A stretch of DNA of 64,000 nt from Linnemannia elongata (GCA_036320915.1 JAXBDG010000018.1:868001-932000); one strand, 5' to 3'. Positions 1-9,670 are shown, counted from the stretch's first letter. Made by a program: numbers and translations. The notes: generated from the letters alone by a model not told the origin.

Positions 1-626
1 CACCCTTTCCTTTCTAGTTTCATTTTCCTGCTGTCCAGGCGGGCTATGGAATTTCGAGTATGTGCTCGCTCTGCTCATTTTCAATTGATCCACCACAACG
101 TCCGCTCCTCCCCGCAGATCATCCTGTTTTTTTTTAATATCCGATGTATTATAACATCCCGTCCCCCCCGACCCCTTCTTTTTTCTTTTGTTTCTTCACC
201 ATCTATTGTCCCACCATGTCCCCTTCTTCACACAACTAGATTAATTATCTTTATTTTCGACTATTTGTGGAAATTGAATAACCACTACTTGGTAACGATT
301 CATTATGCCCGTATCGGTAATGGGATGTCTTGGTGTCTAGCAAAGGGGTGAAATGGATAGTCTCACCCTTCTACGAGAGAGGCCACCACGGTATTCTCTC
401 GGGGTACCCGATCGAGTTAGCTGACATGAAACTGATATCTTATTTTGAGGCTCCTTTCTTTTGTACCATGGACGTGCTCACGACGCTTTTGCGGGACGCA
501 TTGACATTATGCCGGGAAAATCCAACGCATGTAAAGAGCTGCTGGTGCATTGCTCTTCATTCAGTTACCGCTCGTCAGGGTCCAACAATAACATTATGTT
601 CCGCCAGTTTCAGTGAATGATCTACG
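1..626. other. Gene-free left flank
   Basis: No convincing gene is seen. There are C/T-rich stretches and a T9 run, and the ORFs are short and unlike any family I know. The stretch is of interest because it lies directly upstream of a copy of the palindrome arm that lacks a DIRS end. It may therefore preserve the sequence that once stood on the far side of the DIRS target site. Confidence 0.4.
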
Positions 627-636
627 TTTCATTATT

Positions 637-645
637 TTTATAAAG
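637..645 (+). promoter_or_regulatory. TATA-like box of the Asn-rich ORF (copy 1)
   Basis: TTTATAAAG lies about 140 nt upstream of the first ATG (786), and a C/T-rich leader without an ATG lies between them. The same box is at 13694-13702 and mirrored at 9353-9361. In those two copies the DIRS end stands immediately upstream of the box. Confidence 0.45.
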
Positions 646-785
646 ACACGACACTTTCCCCGATTTTCACTACCAACCCTGTTTCCCTCCCGCCTATCCT
701 ATTTCCTCCCCTCTCTTTCTCACTCTACGTCAAGTATACGTCCAGAACGAAAACCGGAGCCACAAATCAAGCACATTTCCATCGC

Positions 786-1049
786 ATGTCGCGTCGCCAT
801 GATCACTTTTTCGGTGTTCCAAGAGTTGTTGATGGGCCATTGTTCCTCCCGAGCACGACCAGTTCGTTCGATGCACCCCCAGTTGCCCAACCCACACAAA
901 TCAACAACAATGACGACAACAACAACAATAACCACAACAACAACGATAACAACAACAACAATAACAATAACAATACCGACAACAACGACAACAACAACGG
1001 CCATAATGGCAACAACCAAAACACAGCACAACGACGTCGACGACAATAA
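786..1049 (+). CDS. Asn-rich low-complexity small protein (copy 1)
   Basis: This is an 87-residue frame opening at the first ATG after a TATA-like box. The N-terminal 40 residues are ordinary sequence. They are followed by about 40 residues dominated by Asn with some Asp, Thr and His, encoded by an interrupted CAA/AAC repeat, and a basic RRRRQ end. Two near-identical 88-residue copies occur in the palindrome arms. Function is unknown. Because a trinucleotide repeat is open in several frames (Thr and Gln readings also exist), a coding role is plausible but not proven. The choice of this frame rests on first-ATG position and on its conservation in all three copies. Confidence 0.35.
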   Translation: MSRRHDHFFGVPRVVDGPLFLPSTTSSFDAPPVAQPTQINNNDDNNNNNHNNNDNNNNNNNNNTDNNDNNNGHNGNNQNTAQRRRRQ

Positions 1050-1187
1050 CAACAGCAACAACAAAAGTAACGACAACGACAACAAAAACGACTACCTCCG
1101 TGAAGAAGCATTCTTTCAAGCACAGACCATCACGCCTCATTCCGTTTGTGGCCACTATCAAAACACAATGGAGTATCAAAACATCAT

Positions 1188-1306
1188 TATCCATCTTGGG
1201 TAGACGAGCCATGTCTGTGTAATCAATTTTCATTGGTTGCACTCGAGAAAATAAACTAGAAAATATAAAAAATAAACCTGCTCGATCTCTGCACACTAAC
1301 TTTCTT
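1188..1306 (+). repeat. DIRS A terminal repeat, first copy
   Basis: Direct repeat with 2244-2362. It contains an A/T-rich ATATAAAAAATAAA segment that could be the element's promoter, about 80 nt before the gag ATG. Confidence 0.65.
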
Positions 1307-1346
1307 CTTCTCGCACTCAGGAACATATCCATTCGAGCAAAAGCAA

Positions 1347-2222
1347 ATGATCAATGACAATCCCGCTTATCAATCCTCTACAGAGAATGGCAACCCCATT
1401 CACCAGTCCTCGAGCGACAACCTCACTCACCAGCAGCCTTCAAGCGGCAACCTCGCTCAGTTCATTCGAATGCTCGGCAATCTTTCCCCCGCAGACCGCC
1501 AAACTCTTGCATCAGCACTCTCTTCTTCCCCTTCACCAGAAACCGACTCAGACCCCTATCTTTCAACAAAACCTGCGGTCAAGACCTTGGAGCCGTATGA
1601 TCGACTGGAGGAGTGGCTTCCCAGTTTCAAACAGCGTGACGAATTCTTCAACCACACCAAGACTCGCGAACTGGAAGACTACGCCGACGTCAAGCAGTTT
1701 CACCGAGTTCAGCACCTCGAGTATGCAGCTCCCCCTCTCACCAGCTCCAGGAACGTTAACGTACATAAAAACGTCTACAAACGCGACCAGGGCATGGCAA
1801 TAATCCAGGCACGACTTACCCACCTCACCCGACCAATCGACGCAAAAGTACATGCGATCCTTGCTTCCAATCCCATGGACATATCAACACCATCGAGACA
1901 TTCGACATCCTTCGTTACAACCTTGATTTCATCGCTACCGAAATCACTCACTTGCGCAAGGAAGCCCTGTAGAGGGACAAGAAGATCATTCCTCAGGCTG
2001 ACCCGAACGACAAGACACCGCTCATCACTCATCAGCAATTTATCGACCAAGGGAAGTTCACCCACTCCCTTCGAAAAGCCTCAGGCCATGTCAGACGTGG
2101 CCGTGGACGGGGTCGTGGCCGTGGAGGATTCAACAACTTGGGCAATCGCAACGGGCAACAGAACAACAACTTCGACAACTCTCTCGAAAATTCTGGAAAC
2201 AACGGCAACAATGGAGAAGTTT
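1347..2222 (+). pseudogene. DIRS-like gag, degraded (element A)
   Basis: The frame starts at ATG 1347. Its residues 152-165 contain QARLTHLTRPID, clearly matching QSRLAHLTRPLD in the gag of element C (residues 124-135), which identifies it as a DIRS gag relative. Near 1875 the homologous reading moves to another frame. It then meets an in-frame TAG around 1971 and finally runs through an Arg/Gly-rich and Asn-rich C-terminus that ends at about 2222. The Arg-Gly and Asn-rich tail resembles nucleic-acid-binding gag tails. The frameshift and stop make it non-functional as it stands. Confidence 0.6.
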
Positions 2223-2243
2223 AGAAGGTCTTTGTTTATCCCT

Positions 2244-2362
2244 TTATCCATCTTGCGCAGACGAGCCATGTCTGTGTAATCAATCTTCATTGGTTGCACT
2301 CGAGGAACTAAACTAGAGTATATAAAAAATAAACCTGCTCGATCTCTGCACACTATCTTTCT
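2244..2362 (+). repeat. DIRS A terminal repeat, second copy
   Basis: Same orientation as 1188-1306. Followed by an inverted 19-bp match at 2416-2434 (CACAGACATGGCTCGTCTG). Confidence 0.65.
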
Positions 2363-2434
2363 GACCGAGCACGAAGAAGAAAGAAAAGGCTAAGTTAAAT
2401 GGAGGGTTGGGAGGGCACAGACATGGCTCGTCTG

Positions 2435-2760
2435 CTCGGATAATGGACGTTCATCGTCTTCGTAACCCAAATCGCGCTTTGTTCGCCAGAATTCTCCTCC
2501 ATTAGCCGAAAATCTTTTCGGCGTATGACGAAATTTCGCCGTACGCCGAATATTATTGGGAGCCTCAAATACAGCAGTCGCTGAGGAAAATGGATGGAGT
2601 TTGCCCACAACCTCTTTCATTCTTGACTCGTTACCAGATCTCAAACCCCTTCTCACAATGAATTCAGCAGAATATCGAGCTTAATAATGTACCCTTCTAA
2701 ACTTCTTAGTGCGAAAACCGGTGTAAAAGCCAAAAAAAATTGGCGTGGCGACCCCCCCTT
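2435..2760. other. Unassigned segment between DIRS A and DIRS B
   Basis: No gene is recognised. The segment contains two nearby GCCGAAAATCTTTTCGGC-like and GGCGTAC/GTACGCC self-complementary words around 2500-2550, and a C-run before DIRS B starts. It may be the end of A plus the deleted 5' part of B. Confidence 0.3.
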
Positions 2761-2904
2761 CTAAAATACTCCAATGGCCCACAAAGTTCAACCTCCGACA
2801 CCTCCACCAGCAGCAACAACAACAGCTCTGGCAACAATGGCAACCATCTTCAACCGTCCTCGACCACGAGGGGACGGGGCCGAGGGCGCGGAGGCCGGCA
2901 GTAG
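2761..2904 (+). pseudogene. gag C-terminus of DIRS B
   Basis: This open frame ends in Ser/Asn-rich sequence followed by an Arg-Gly repeat and a TAG at 2902-2904. Arg-Gly and Asn-rich tails occur in the other two gag copies here. The N-terminal three quarters of gag are missing. The stop lies in CAGTAGGAGG, the same word found at the gag stop of element C, and the RT frame is already open across it. Confidence 0.55.
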
Positions 2905-4748
2905 GAGGTCGATTACAACTCTTCCAGGAGGCTTGGCGACGTCTTACAGACGAAAACTGGGTTCGCCCAACTATCGAGCATGGATTCAAAATCCCATTCG
3001 ACACTCTACCTCCATGCAGTCCCCATCCCAATAAACATCAAACACGGTCAGCAAAGGCAACGAAAACGATCGAGAGGGAGATCCTCGAGCTATTGAAAAA
3101 ACGCGCCATCGAAGAGGCTACAGAACATGGATTCACCAGCCGACTCTTTACAGTACCAAAGCGAACTGGCGACCTTCGACCCTGCCTCAACCTCCGCCCT
3201 CTCAACCAGTTCGTACCACACCAACACTTCAAGATGGAGACGGTGAAAGTTGTCTGCAGCCTGATCAACAAAGGCGACTATATGACGAGCATCGACCTAC
3301 AGGACGCTTTCCTCCACATCCTAATTCACTCGTCTTCGCGCAAGTACCTCCAGTTCCACTGGAAAGGGAAGCAGTATCAGTTTCGGGTGCTACCATTTGG
3401 TCTCTCCTTAGCTCCCTTCGTATTCACCAAGATCCTGCAGCCTGTTCTACGTTGGGCCCGCCGACGAGGGATACGGATATCAGCCCATCTGGACGACCTA
3501 CTGATCATGGCCAAGTCTTTCCAGCAGGCAGAGCGAGCAACTCAGGCAGTAATGGACAAGTTGAGCAGCCTTGGCTTTCAGATCAAGCCATCCAAGTCAC
3601 AGCTGACTCCGACCCAGATGATCACACACCTAGAATTCACGATCAACATAAAATCGATGACCTTCTCAGTACCGAAGGACAAGATCAGAAACATCCGACT
3701 GGAAGCGACAAAGATACTCCACAAGGGAACCCTAACGGTCCGAGCCCTCTCCTCATTCATCGGGAAAGCACTAGCGATGACGACAGCAGTCCTCCCAGCA
3801 GGGTTACGGACACAGCACCTTGTTCAGCTGAAGAACGAAGCCCTTCACCAACACAATTCATGGACGGCATCAATTTCCTTGACGGATCAAGCGAAGGAGG
3901 ATCTGACATGGTGGATAGACGGACTAAAGTCATGGAACGGTCAGAGCTGGATACGACAACCACCAGAGGAGGGAGTCTTCACCAACGCGTCGGACGCCGG
4001 TTGGGGAATAGTCAGCGACCGATACGCCAAAAGCGGAACCTGGACAGGACCTCTTCTATCAAAACACATCAACTACAAGGAGCTCCTGGTCGTCTGGAAG
4101 GTGGTGACGCAACCGAGATTTCAAGGGAAGCGACTTCTCATATATTGCGACAGCACAATAACACTAGCATATGTGAACAAGTCTGGAGGAACACGGTCAC
4201 CCGAGTTGATGGAGCTAGCCAATCAGATATAGACGCATCGCTTAACAACAGGAACGACACTCACAACAGCCTACATTCCATCAGGACTGAATCCAGCAGA
4301 CCCCCCGAGTCGACAACTTCAAGAGCAGTTGGAATGGAGTATCAGCCAAGAGACATTCAACATGATCAACAACAGTTGGGGTCCACACAGCATAGACCTA
4401 TTCGCCTCCAGCACAAACGCCAAACTACCGCGATACATGTCATGGCAACACGATCCAAAGGCCGAGGCTCAAGACGCTCTCCTTCAACCCTGGACACACC
4501 TAGGTCGCCCGTACATCTGTCCGCCATGGAACTTGATCCCCAGAGTACTCCAGAAGCTGAAACAGGAGAAGATCACGGCCACCATCATTGTACCCAACTG
4601 GTCAGGAGCAATTTGGGCACCCACCATCCGGAGCATGGCAACGGCTCCCCCCATCCACCTTCCACGCTCAGCAGTTCTAGATCCAAAGGGAAAAGAGTTC
4701 GGTCTCCTATCGAAGAACCCGACCTGGTCGCTAACGGCTTGGAGCTAA
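2898..4748 (+). pseudogene. RT-RNase H-methyltransferase-like polyprotein of DIRS B
   Basis: The frame continues from the gag junction through an LFQEAW motif into a reverse transcriptase. It has a SIDLQDAF block, GLSLAP, and an HLDD active-site box where element C has YLDD. RNase H follows (TNASDAGWG, where the Asp of the TDAS motif is Asn, then KEL and CDST). A TAG at 4230-4232 replaces the Trp codon of the homologous VWTY segment. The same frame then resumes with NPADPPSR and the DIDLFAS-like/CPPW region up to 4748. The YxDD change, the altered RNase H Asp and the stop suggest an inactive copy. Confidence 0.75.
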
Positions 4749-4762
4749 GCGGCGCCGACTAG
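3452..4762 (+). other. Long open frame overlapping RT of DIRS B
   Basis: This 436-codon frame lies out of phase with RT/RNase H and is very rich in Ser, Arg, Asp and Gln. Its C-terminal end (SPIEEPDLV...SGAD) lines up with the equivalent overlapping frame of element C, just before the recombinase domain. In C this frame runs straight into the recombinase; in B it is closed by TAG directly after the homologous GAD residues. An overlap between the RT and recombinase frames is a known trait of DIRS-1-type elements. Whether the long overlap is translated is unknown. Confidence 0.4.
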
Positions 4763-5607
4763 CAGCCGAAGGATACAACACGACAGTTATCGACATCATG
4801 ACTCGTTCGGAGACAGAGCTGAGCAAACAATCACTCTACAACTACGTTCAGGAGAAGTACCACGACAACAAGCTGGATACCTACATCGCCAACCCCTCCA
4901 ACGTTCTCAATTTCCTCGCATGGGGCCATTCAACAAAGCGCTGGCGTCCCTCCGCCATTGCAACTTACCGTGCACAGATCCTACCTTCTTCGACGACAAG
5001 ACTCTTTTCGAGAGCAACGATACATTTAGCGAGTTCTTCAAGATCCTTCGCGCCAACGAACCCGACACATCCACCGAGGTTGACCTGGACCTCTCGCCCA
5101 TTATTACTTATCTTCGCTCATTCACTAGCAACGAGGACATGTCAGCAGAGGAGCTCACCCAGAAATTTTGTTGGCTCCTTGGAATGTGCGCCTTCCTTCG
5201 CCCGAGTGACATCGAACGAATCGACCTGAACAAATGTTGCGTAGAGGACGGAATTATTTCTCTCCACGTTGTCAGAACGTGTCCGGCATCCATAAGTCCA
5301 AGTCTGTCAGCTTACGAGCGCACTCCTTGGACAGACAGCCATGCCCAGTCCAGACCTTCAAAGACTACGTTCGTCGCCTAACCTATATCAAGACCTCATT
5401 CCATCATCCTACCATGTCTTCCCTCCGGTACAATCCGCTCATCCGCCACATCAAGTCACCCAAGGTCAAGATTAGCTCCCAAAGGATTAGCAAGCACATT
5501 GCCGCCATCATGTACTGCGTAGACTTTCCACTAGGTTACCGCTTACCTAAATCCCGCGCCGCAGGTTCCACCCACGCCTCCAAGAATGGAGTCAGTGTCG
5601 ACGATAT
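4750..5607 (+). pseudogene. Tyrosine recombinase of DIRS B, frameshifted and 3'-truncated
   Basis: Recombinase homology runs through three frames: about 4798-4960, 4960-5250 and 5250-5607. Recognisable blocks are the NVLNFLAWG N-terminal segment, CAFLRPSDIERID (the box I arginine region; FLRPDDLR in element C) and SRAAGSTHASKNGVSVDDI, which matches the ARAVGATQALLKGVPVDDV block of C. Everything after this, including the HGNWSS and FYR segment with the nucleophilic tyrosine, is missing. The palindrome arm begins there. At least two frameshifts plus truncation make it non-functional. Confidence 0.7.
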
Positions 5608-7516
5608 TGTCGTTTTTAACCTCGATCCAGACTTGCTCCTGTCGATGATCGGTGGCGCCGACAGCGATGCCATTGGCTCCTGTAGCTCATCCATGGTGAT
5701 GTCCCACCAACACGACTCCCACTCATCATCTGCACTATCTCCCATCGTGACAATCCTGAAAGCGCCGTTGCTGTTGTACGCATTTTTGGGATCCCCTGGG
5801 AACGAGACATTGAAAGCTGCGCTCACCTGCACGCCCCAATAGTACATTTTGCGACGAGGAAGTGATGGTTCGCCCACGCTGGCATCACCTGTCGGGTTTC
5901 TAGCTGTCGCCAGGGCACCGTCAGCAACCACTCCAATGTTCGCTGGTTCGTCGCCAGCTCTGCGGTCTCCTTTACTCTTGCACTTGTCGATGGGCAGGTG
6001 GAGTTGTGTGATCTGCTTCTCATGAACCCAATCCCAGACCATGCCTCTTCCCTCCTTAATGTACAAGACAAGATAGTGCTCGTATCCACTGTGATCCGGA
6101 AACAACGTCATGCAGGTCGCTTCACGACTGACAGCTTTGTTTGAGAAGGTTTTCCCCCCAAGGTCCGACCCGTCGTCATCACAGAAAAGCACCTTCTTCA
6201 TAACCATCGCCGATGCCGCATCCGAGTTCTGTATGCCAAAAATGGCGATACAATCAACCTTCCTCCCAGTGTCCACGTCCAAGGGTGTCGATGGCTGACC
6301 TCCTCCAGTAGTAGCCGTCGGAAATGGACGGGGATCAAACGCAGAGTAAAGTTTGACGAAGCATCCATGCATTGTGATCTGGTGCTGGCGAGGCTCTAGG
6401 CTCTCGTACTTGAGAACACTGTCAGGGTTGAACCGAACACACTCCCTGGCTATTTTGAGTTCAAGGCTTGGCGATGCTTGGAAATGATTCATCATCAAGC
6501 TGGACAGACGGGTCATGGGTGTCACTGGTAACCTCACCTCAATGACCTTGAGCATCATCCAATTGCCAAGAATATGAGAATCGGCGATGATATTAACCCA
6601 AGAACGAGCACGCTGTCCAATAGCGATGACAAAGATGACACGCATACCGCCAACGGTATCCTCAGGGTAGTGTTTGATCGCGACCACCTGCGCAACTTCA
6701 TCTGGTCGCGGGTGAAGGGGTGGTACCAGGCAGGGCTTGGGTGCCGGTCGTCTTGTTCTTTTCCCAAACATCGCTACCGCACCGAGCAATAGGGTTCGTC
6801 AGATCAGGCAAATTGTAGAACAGGATCTCGTGGTCGTGAGGGCGAGGATCACCACCGTTTCTCTTGGGGGGAACTGACTTTGGACGGGTGATCATCGAGG
6901 CGGCAATGGCGGTCTGAGAGTCTCGATCAATGTTGTAAATCGGGGATCCCATGCGTACCCACGGAGTGCCGGGGGTATCTTGAGTTTCTCGGTCGGTTTT
7001 AAAGAACTGTGCCTCGGAAAGTTCAACTCTGAGAGGGCGGTGACGGTCAAACTCGTCTAAGGAGGAAGGCAGATGAGGGGAGGCACTGGTCACCCATTGC
7101 GACCATTTCGAGTCGGCGGATAACGGTGGCAGATGTGGCGAAGGCCTTGATTGGATGGAATCGGTTGCTGTAGTAGGCGAAGCCACTGAGGTTGGGAGAG
7201 ACAGAGCAGAGATCGAGGTGAAAGATACAGTCGTTAAGCCGGAAGAAATTGGAGACGATGTACGTCAGGGAGAGGGATAGTAGCTCCAAGACGAACTCTC
7301 AAGGCAGCGTCCTTGAGGACCATCGTCTTCCAATCTCTCGCTTTAGGGTCTCCAAAAGATTGGACCAAGCTGGGATAGGTGTAGGTGGCCAGAGAGTACC
7401 AGTCGGCAGGGGTGATGAGAGAGAACAGTGCGTGGCAGGTGTACGAGAACCGGAGCAGGTCAAGAGGATCGGTCAAGTAGAGGCTGAGAACCCGCTCGCC
7501 TTCTGCAGGGAGCTGT
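5607..7516 (-). pseudogene. F-box-like protein gene, 3'-truncated copy (left arm)
   Basis: This is the mirror copy of the right-arm gene at 15540-17891. It keeps the F-box-like N-terminus and most of the body, but the homology stops at 5607, about 150 codons before the normal stop. From there the frame continues into antisense recombinase sequence of DIRS B and ends at 5536. It differs from the right copy by about five amino acids, all near the truncation. Frame changes in the N-terminal third are shared by both copies, so they predate the palindrome or reflect introns. Transcription would run leftwards into DIRS B. Confidence 0.7.
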
Positions 7517-8820
7517 TTTCTTTGCCACCCCTCTCACTGGTGCTCCTCTGCCACTTATCTACACCGCTCTGCCCTCGATAGTTTCTTCCTCCACTTGTCC
7601 CTCTTAAGCGAGGTCTATTAGACGCATCCTTGACCTGTTTCTTACCAGTTCCGAGACAGTGGAGTAGGCAACCAGGATATCAACAATGATCAATCCGCGA
7701 TGGTAACCAAGGAAGACGTTAACCCATAAGTAGCATCCATGGCATTCAGCTATAACGGACAAAAGTGCAGACTGTATGGTGTTGTCTTGGTTCTAACAAG
7801 ACGAAGTGAGAGGAAGGGAGAAATAAAAAAAAAGCTCTTGACACATGACGGTGCTTGACCATAAGAAAGAAAAAATACATATTTGCCTTGTGGCCACATC
7901 CATTCTTGAAATTGAGGCTTGTCGTATCGGGTGTACACATCAACCACTATTGTTGTTCCTGAATGGAACGGACGCGTCCATTGTCATGTAAACCTCTACA
8001 CATATTCTCCAACAACCATTGGGAGCCTCTGCACTCACTTTTTTTCCTTGGTCAACCAGCGAGAGTAGATATTGCCGCCCCTATTGCTCTCTTTCTGGTA
8101 TCGTTCGAATCAATTTAACCAATTACACTGAAGACATTTCATTACCAACAACAGGGTGAGAAGGTGCTGAGGTATTGACTAGTCGTGCGGTTTTTCTCTA
8201 ATGAGGCTAATGAACGAGAGAAATGAATTATCGCTGTTCCGTGCTGCATCGATGAACAGGTTCACCATGGGTGCATGCTGTGATGGTCAATATGAAGAGA
8301 GTCAGTCAGGTTTAAGTTGATGTTGGTGTTGTTTAGTAAGTTGAAGAGGGAGGAAGACTGGCTAGCCGTGGGAAATTTAGAAACAAAGACAATAGGCATA
8401 ACGTTGATGGAAGTAGAGATAGAGAGTGGAGAATGCTTGGTTTATTTTGTGTTGCTAATGGAGAAAATGAAAAATGAAAATGCAAAAAAAGAATGAGAGG
8501 AACATAATGCAGAATGAGGCGAATGAGTGCCTCAAGCCTGAGGGAAGACCTATATCAAGATGAAAGATGAATGATGTGGGTCAGAGACTTGACGATTGAA
8601 ATAAAAAAAGGAAGAAAAAGAGGAAGAAACCTTGCTCATCAGTCTTAAATTGATGTGATTGGACCGATTTTGTGCGCAATGGACATCATCTTTGATGTTC
8701 TTTTCGCATTCGTCCTTGTTACTAAAACACTTAATATTGAGGGTATTGTTGTTTCTTGGTATCTTTTCTCATCCACCGCAAAGGGCCAAATCATAAATCT
8801 TTACCTGGATAATTTGGATA
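7517..8820. other. Non-coding stretch of left arm
   Basis: Identical in mirror image to 14235-15538. It contains a short frame around 7750-7947 whose first 25 residues (VDVYTRYDKPQFQEWMWPQG) read like protein and may be a lost exon. The rest is A/T-rich sequence with no recognised gene. Confidence 0.4.
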
Positions 8821-8945
8821 GCTAACCATTTTTGGTGTTATGGTCACAAACGGAATGAGGCGTGATGGTCTGTGCTTGAAAGAATGCTTCTTCACGGAGG
8901 TAGTCGTTTTTGTTGTCGTTGTCGTTACTTTTGTTGTTGCTGTTG

Positions 8946-9212
8946 TTATTGTCGTCGACGTCGTTGTGTTGTGTTTTGGTCGTTGCCATTATGGCCGTTG
9001 TTGTTGTCGTTGTTGTCGGTATTGTTACTGTTATTGTTGTTGTTGTTATCGTTGTTGTTGTGGTTATTGTTGTTGTTGTTGTCGTCATTGTTGTTGATTT
9101 GTGTGGGTTGGGCAACTGGGGGTGCATCGAACGAACTGGTCGTGCTCGGGAGGAACAATGGCCCATCAACAACTCTTGGAACACCGAAAAAGTGATCATG
9201 GCGACGCGACAT
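8946..9212 (-). CDS. Asn-rich low-complexity small protein (left arm)
   Basis: 88-residue mirror copy of 13843-14109, with an identical translation. See the right-arm copy for the reasoning. The DIRS C end lies directly upstream of its TATA-like box at 9353-9361, so its native upstream region is gone. Confidence 0.35.
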   Translation of the reverse strand: MSRRHDHFFGVPRVVDGPLFLPSTTSSFDAPPVAQPTQINNNDDNNNNNNHNNNDNNNNNNSNNTDNNDNNNGHNGNDQNTTQRRRRQ

Positions 9213-9361
9213 GCGATGGAAATGTGCTTGATTTGTGGCTCCGGTTTTCGTTCTGGACGTATACTTGACGTAGAGTGAGAAAGAGAGGGGAGGAAATAGG
9301 ATAGGCGGGAGGGAAACAGGGTTGCTAGTGAAAATCGGGGAAAGTGTCGTGTCTTTATAAA

Positions 9362-9536
9362 AATAATGAAAGGCGATGCCGAATGTAATGACGGCTAAAG
9401 CCTATTATTCGACATCTCCAGGGACTCCAGATGTGTGTGTATCTTTCTTTATTGCTATCGTGATTGTTCAAAAATAAAAATAAAAAGGGGTGCTCATGGC
9501 TATATAAGGGGGACCTCCAGATACTTGCTCTCTATC
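9362..9536. repeat. Right terminal inverted repeat of DIRS C
   Basis: Exact inverted match to 13519-13693, 175 bp. Contains an inward-pointing TATATAAG at 9501-9508 on the + strand, which could start transcripts antisense to the recombinase frame. Confidence 0.85.
9501..9508 (+). promoter_or_regulatory. TATA-like box in right terminal repeat, pointing into the element
   Basis: TATATAAG on the + strand is the mirror of the gag promoter candidate at 13547-13554. Any transcript from it would run antisense through recombinase and RT. Confidence 0.35.
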
Positions 9537-9568
9537 ACTTGTCAGAGAAACAGGGTGGGATGGGTGGG

Positions 9569-9670
9569 ACATCTGGAGTCCCTGGAGATGTCGAATAATA
9601 GGCTTTAGCCGTCATTACATTCGGCATCGCCTTTCATTATTCTTCCTTTCCAGGGACTCCATCTGTGTAT
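9569..9670. repeat. Internal complementary region of DIRS C
   Basis: The first 73 bp (9569-9641) repeat 13621-13693, the outer end of the left terminal repeat through TTTCATTATT. The remainder (CAGGGACTCCATCTGTGTATCC) resembles, with differences, the inverted outer end of a terminal repeat. In DIRS elements this region holds both element ends joined and is thought to template circle closure. The second half does not match the right terminus that is actually present, which suggests that terminus was replaced. Confidence 0.7.

Larger units (their letters stand above)
627..1150 (+). repeat. Third copy of the inner palindrome-arm block, without DIRS terminus
   Basis: This block matches 13684-14204 on the + strand and 8851-9371 on the - strand almost base for base. 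The match starts exactly at TTTCATTATT (627-636) and ends at CATTCCGTTTGTG near 1150. Upstream of 627 the sequence is unrelated to the DIRS terminal repeat that precedes the other two copies. A few substitutions and a one-codon difference in CAA repeat number separate it from the arms. It carries the same TATA-like element and Asn-rich ORF, and it abuts DIRS remnant A. Confidence 0.85.
1188..2434 (+). mobile_element. DIRS-like remnant A (terminal repeats plus gag only)
   Basis: Two direct repeats of about 119 bp (1188-1306 and 2244-2362, roughly 90% alike) bracket a degraded gag frame. They share the GACGAGCCATGTCTGTG and TAAACCTGCTCGATCTCTGC blocks. A 19-bp inverted piece of the same repeat is at 2416-2434. 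Direct repeats plus a short inverted segment fit a deleted tyrosine-recombinase retroelement (split-repeat or DIRS-type ends). No RT or recombinase lies between the repeats. The element begins directly after the arm-block copy that ends at 1150. Confidence 0.6.
2761..5607 (+). mobile_element. DIRS-like element B, truncated at both ends
   Basis: The order is gag 3' end, RT-RNase H-methyltransferase-like frame, then a tyrosine recombinase broken off at 5607. Protein similarity to element C runs the whole length but is moderate, so B and C are different lineages. The 5' part of gag and the terminal repeats are missing. The 3' end stops inside the recombinase, just before its catalytic tyrosine, exactly where the left palindrome arm begins. 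One nonsense codon and at least two frameshifts show it is dead. Confidence 0.8.
5607..9536. repeat. Left arm of giant palindrome
   Basis: The reverse complement of this arm equals 13519-17448. Mirror pairs sum to 23,055 at the outer edge (5607/17448), inside the F-box gene (6110/16945 and 7249/15806), at the Asn-rich ORF (8822/14233), at the DIRS target (9371/13684) and at the inner edge (9536/13519). There is therefore no net indel in 3,930 bp. Differences found are about eight substitutions, all between 5640 and 5960. Several long ORFs elsewhere in the arms are translated identically. Confidence 0.95.

Noticed and set aside
803..1123. Minus-strand Cys/Leu/Val-rich ORFs over the CAA repeat (also at 8872-9195 and 13860-14183)
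   Set aside because: They are antisense readings of a trinucleotide repeat. No start context or conservation beyond the repeat supports them.
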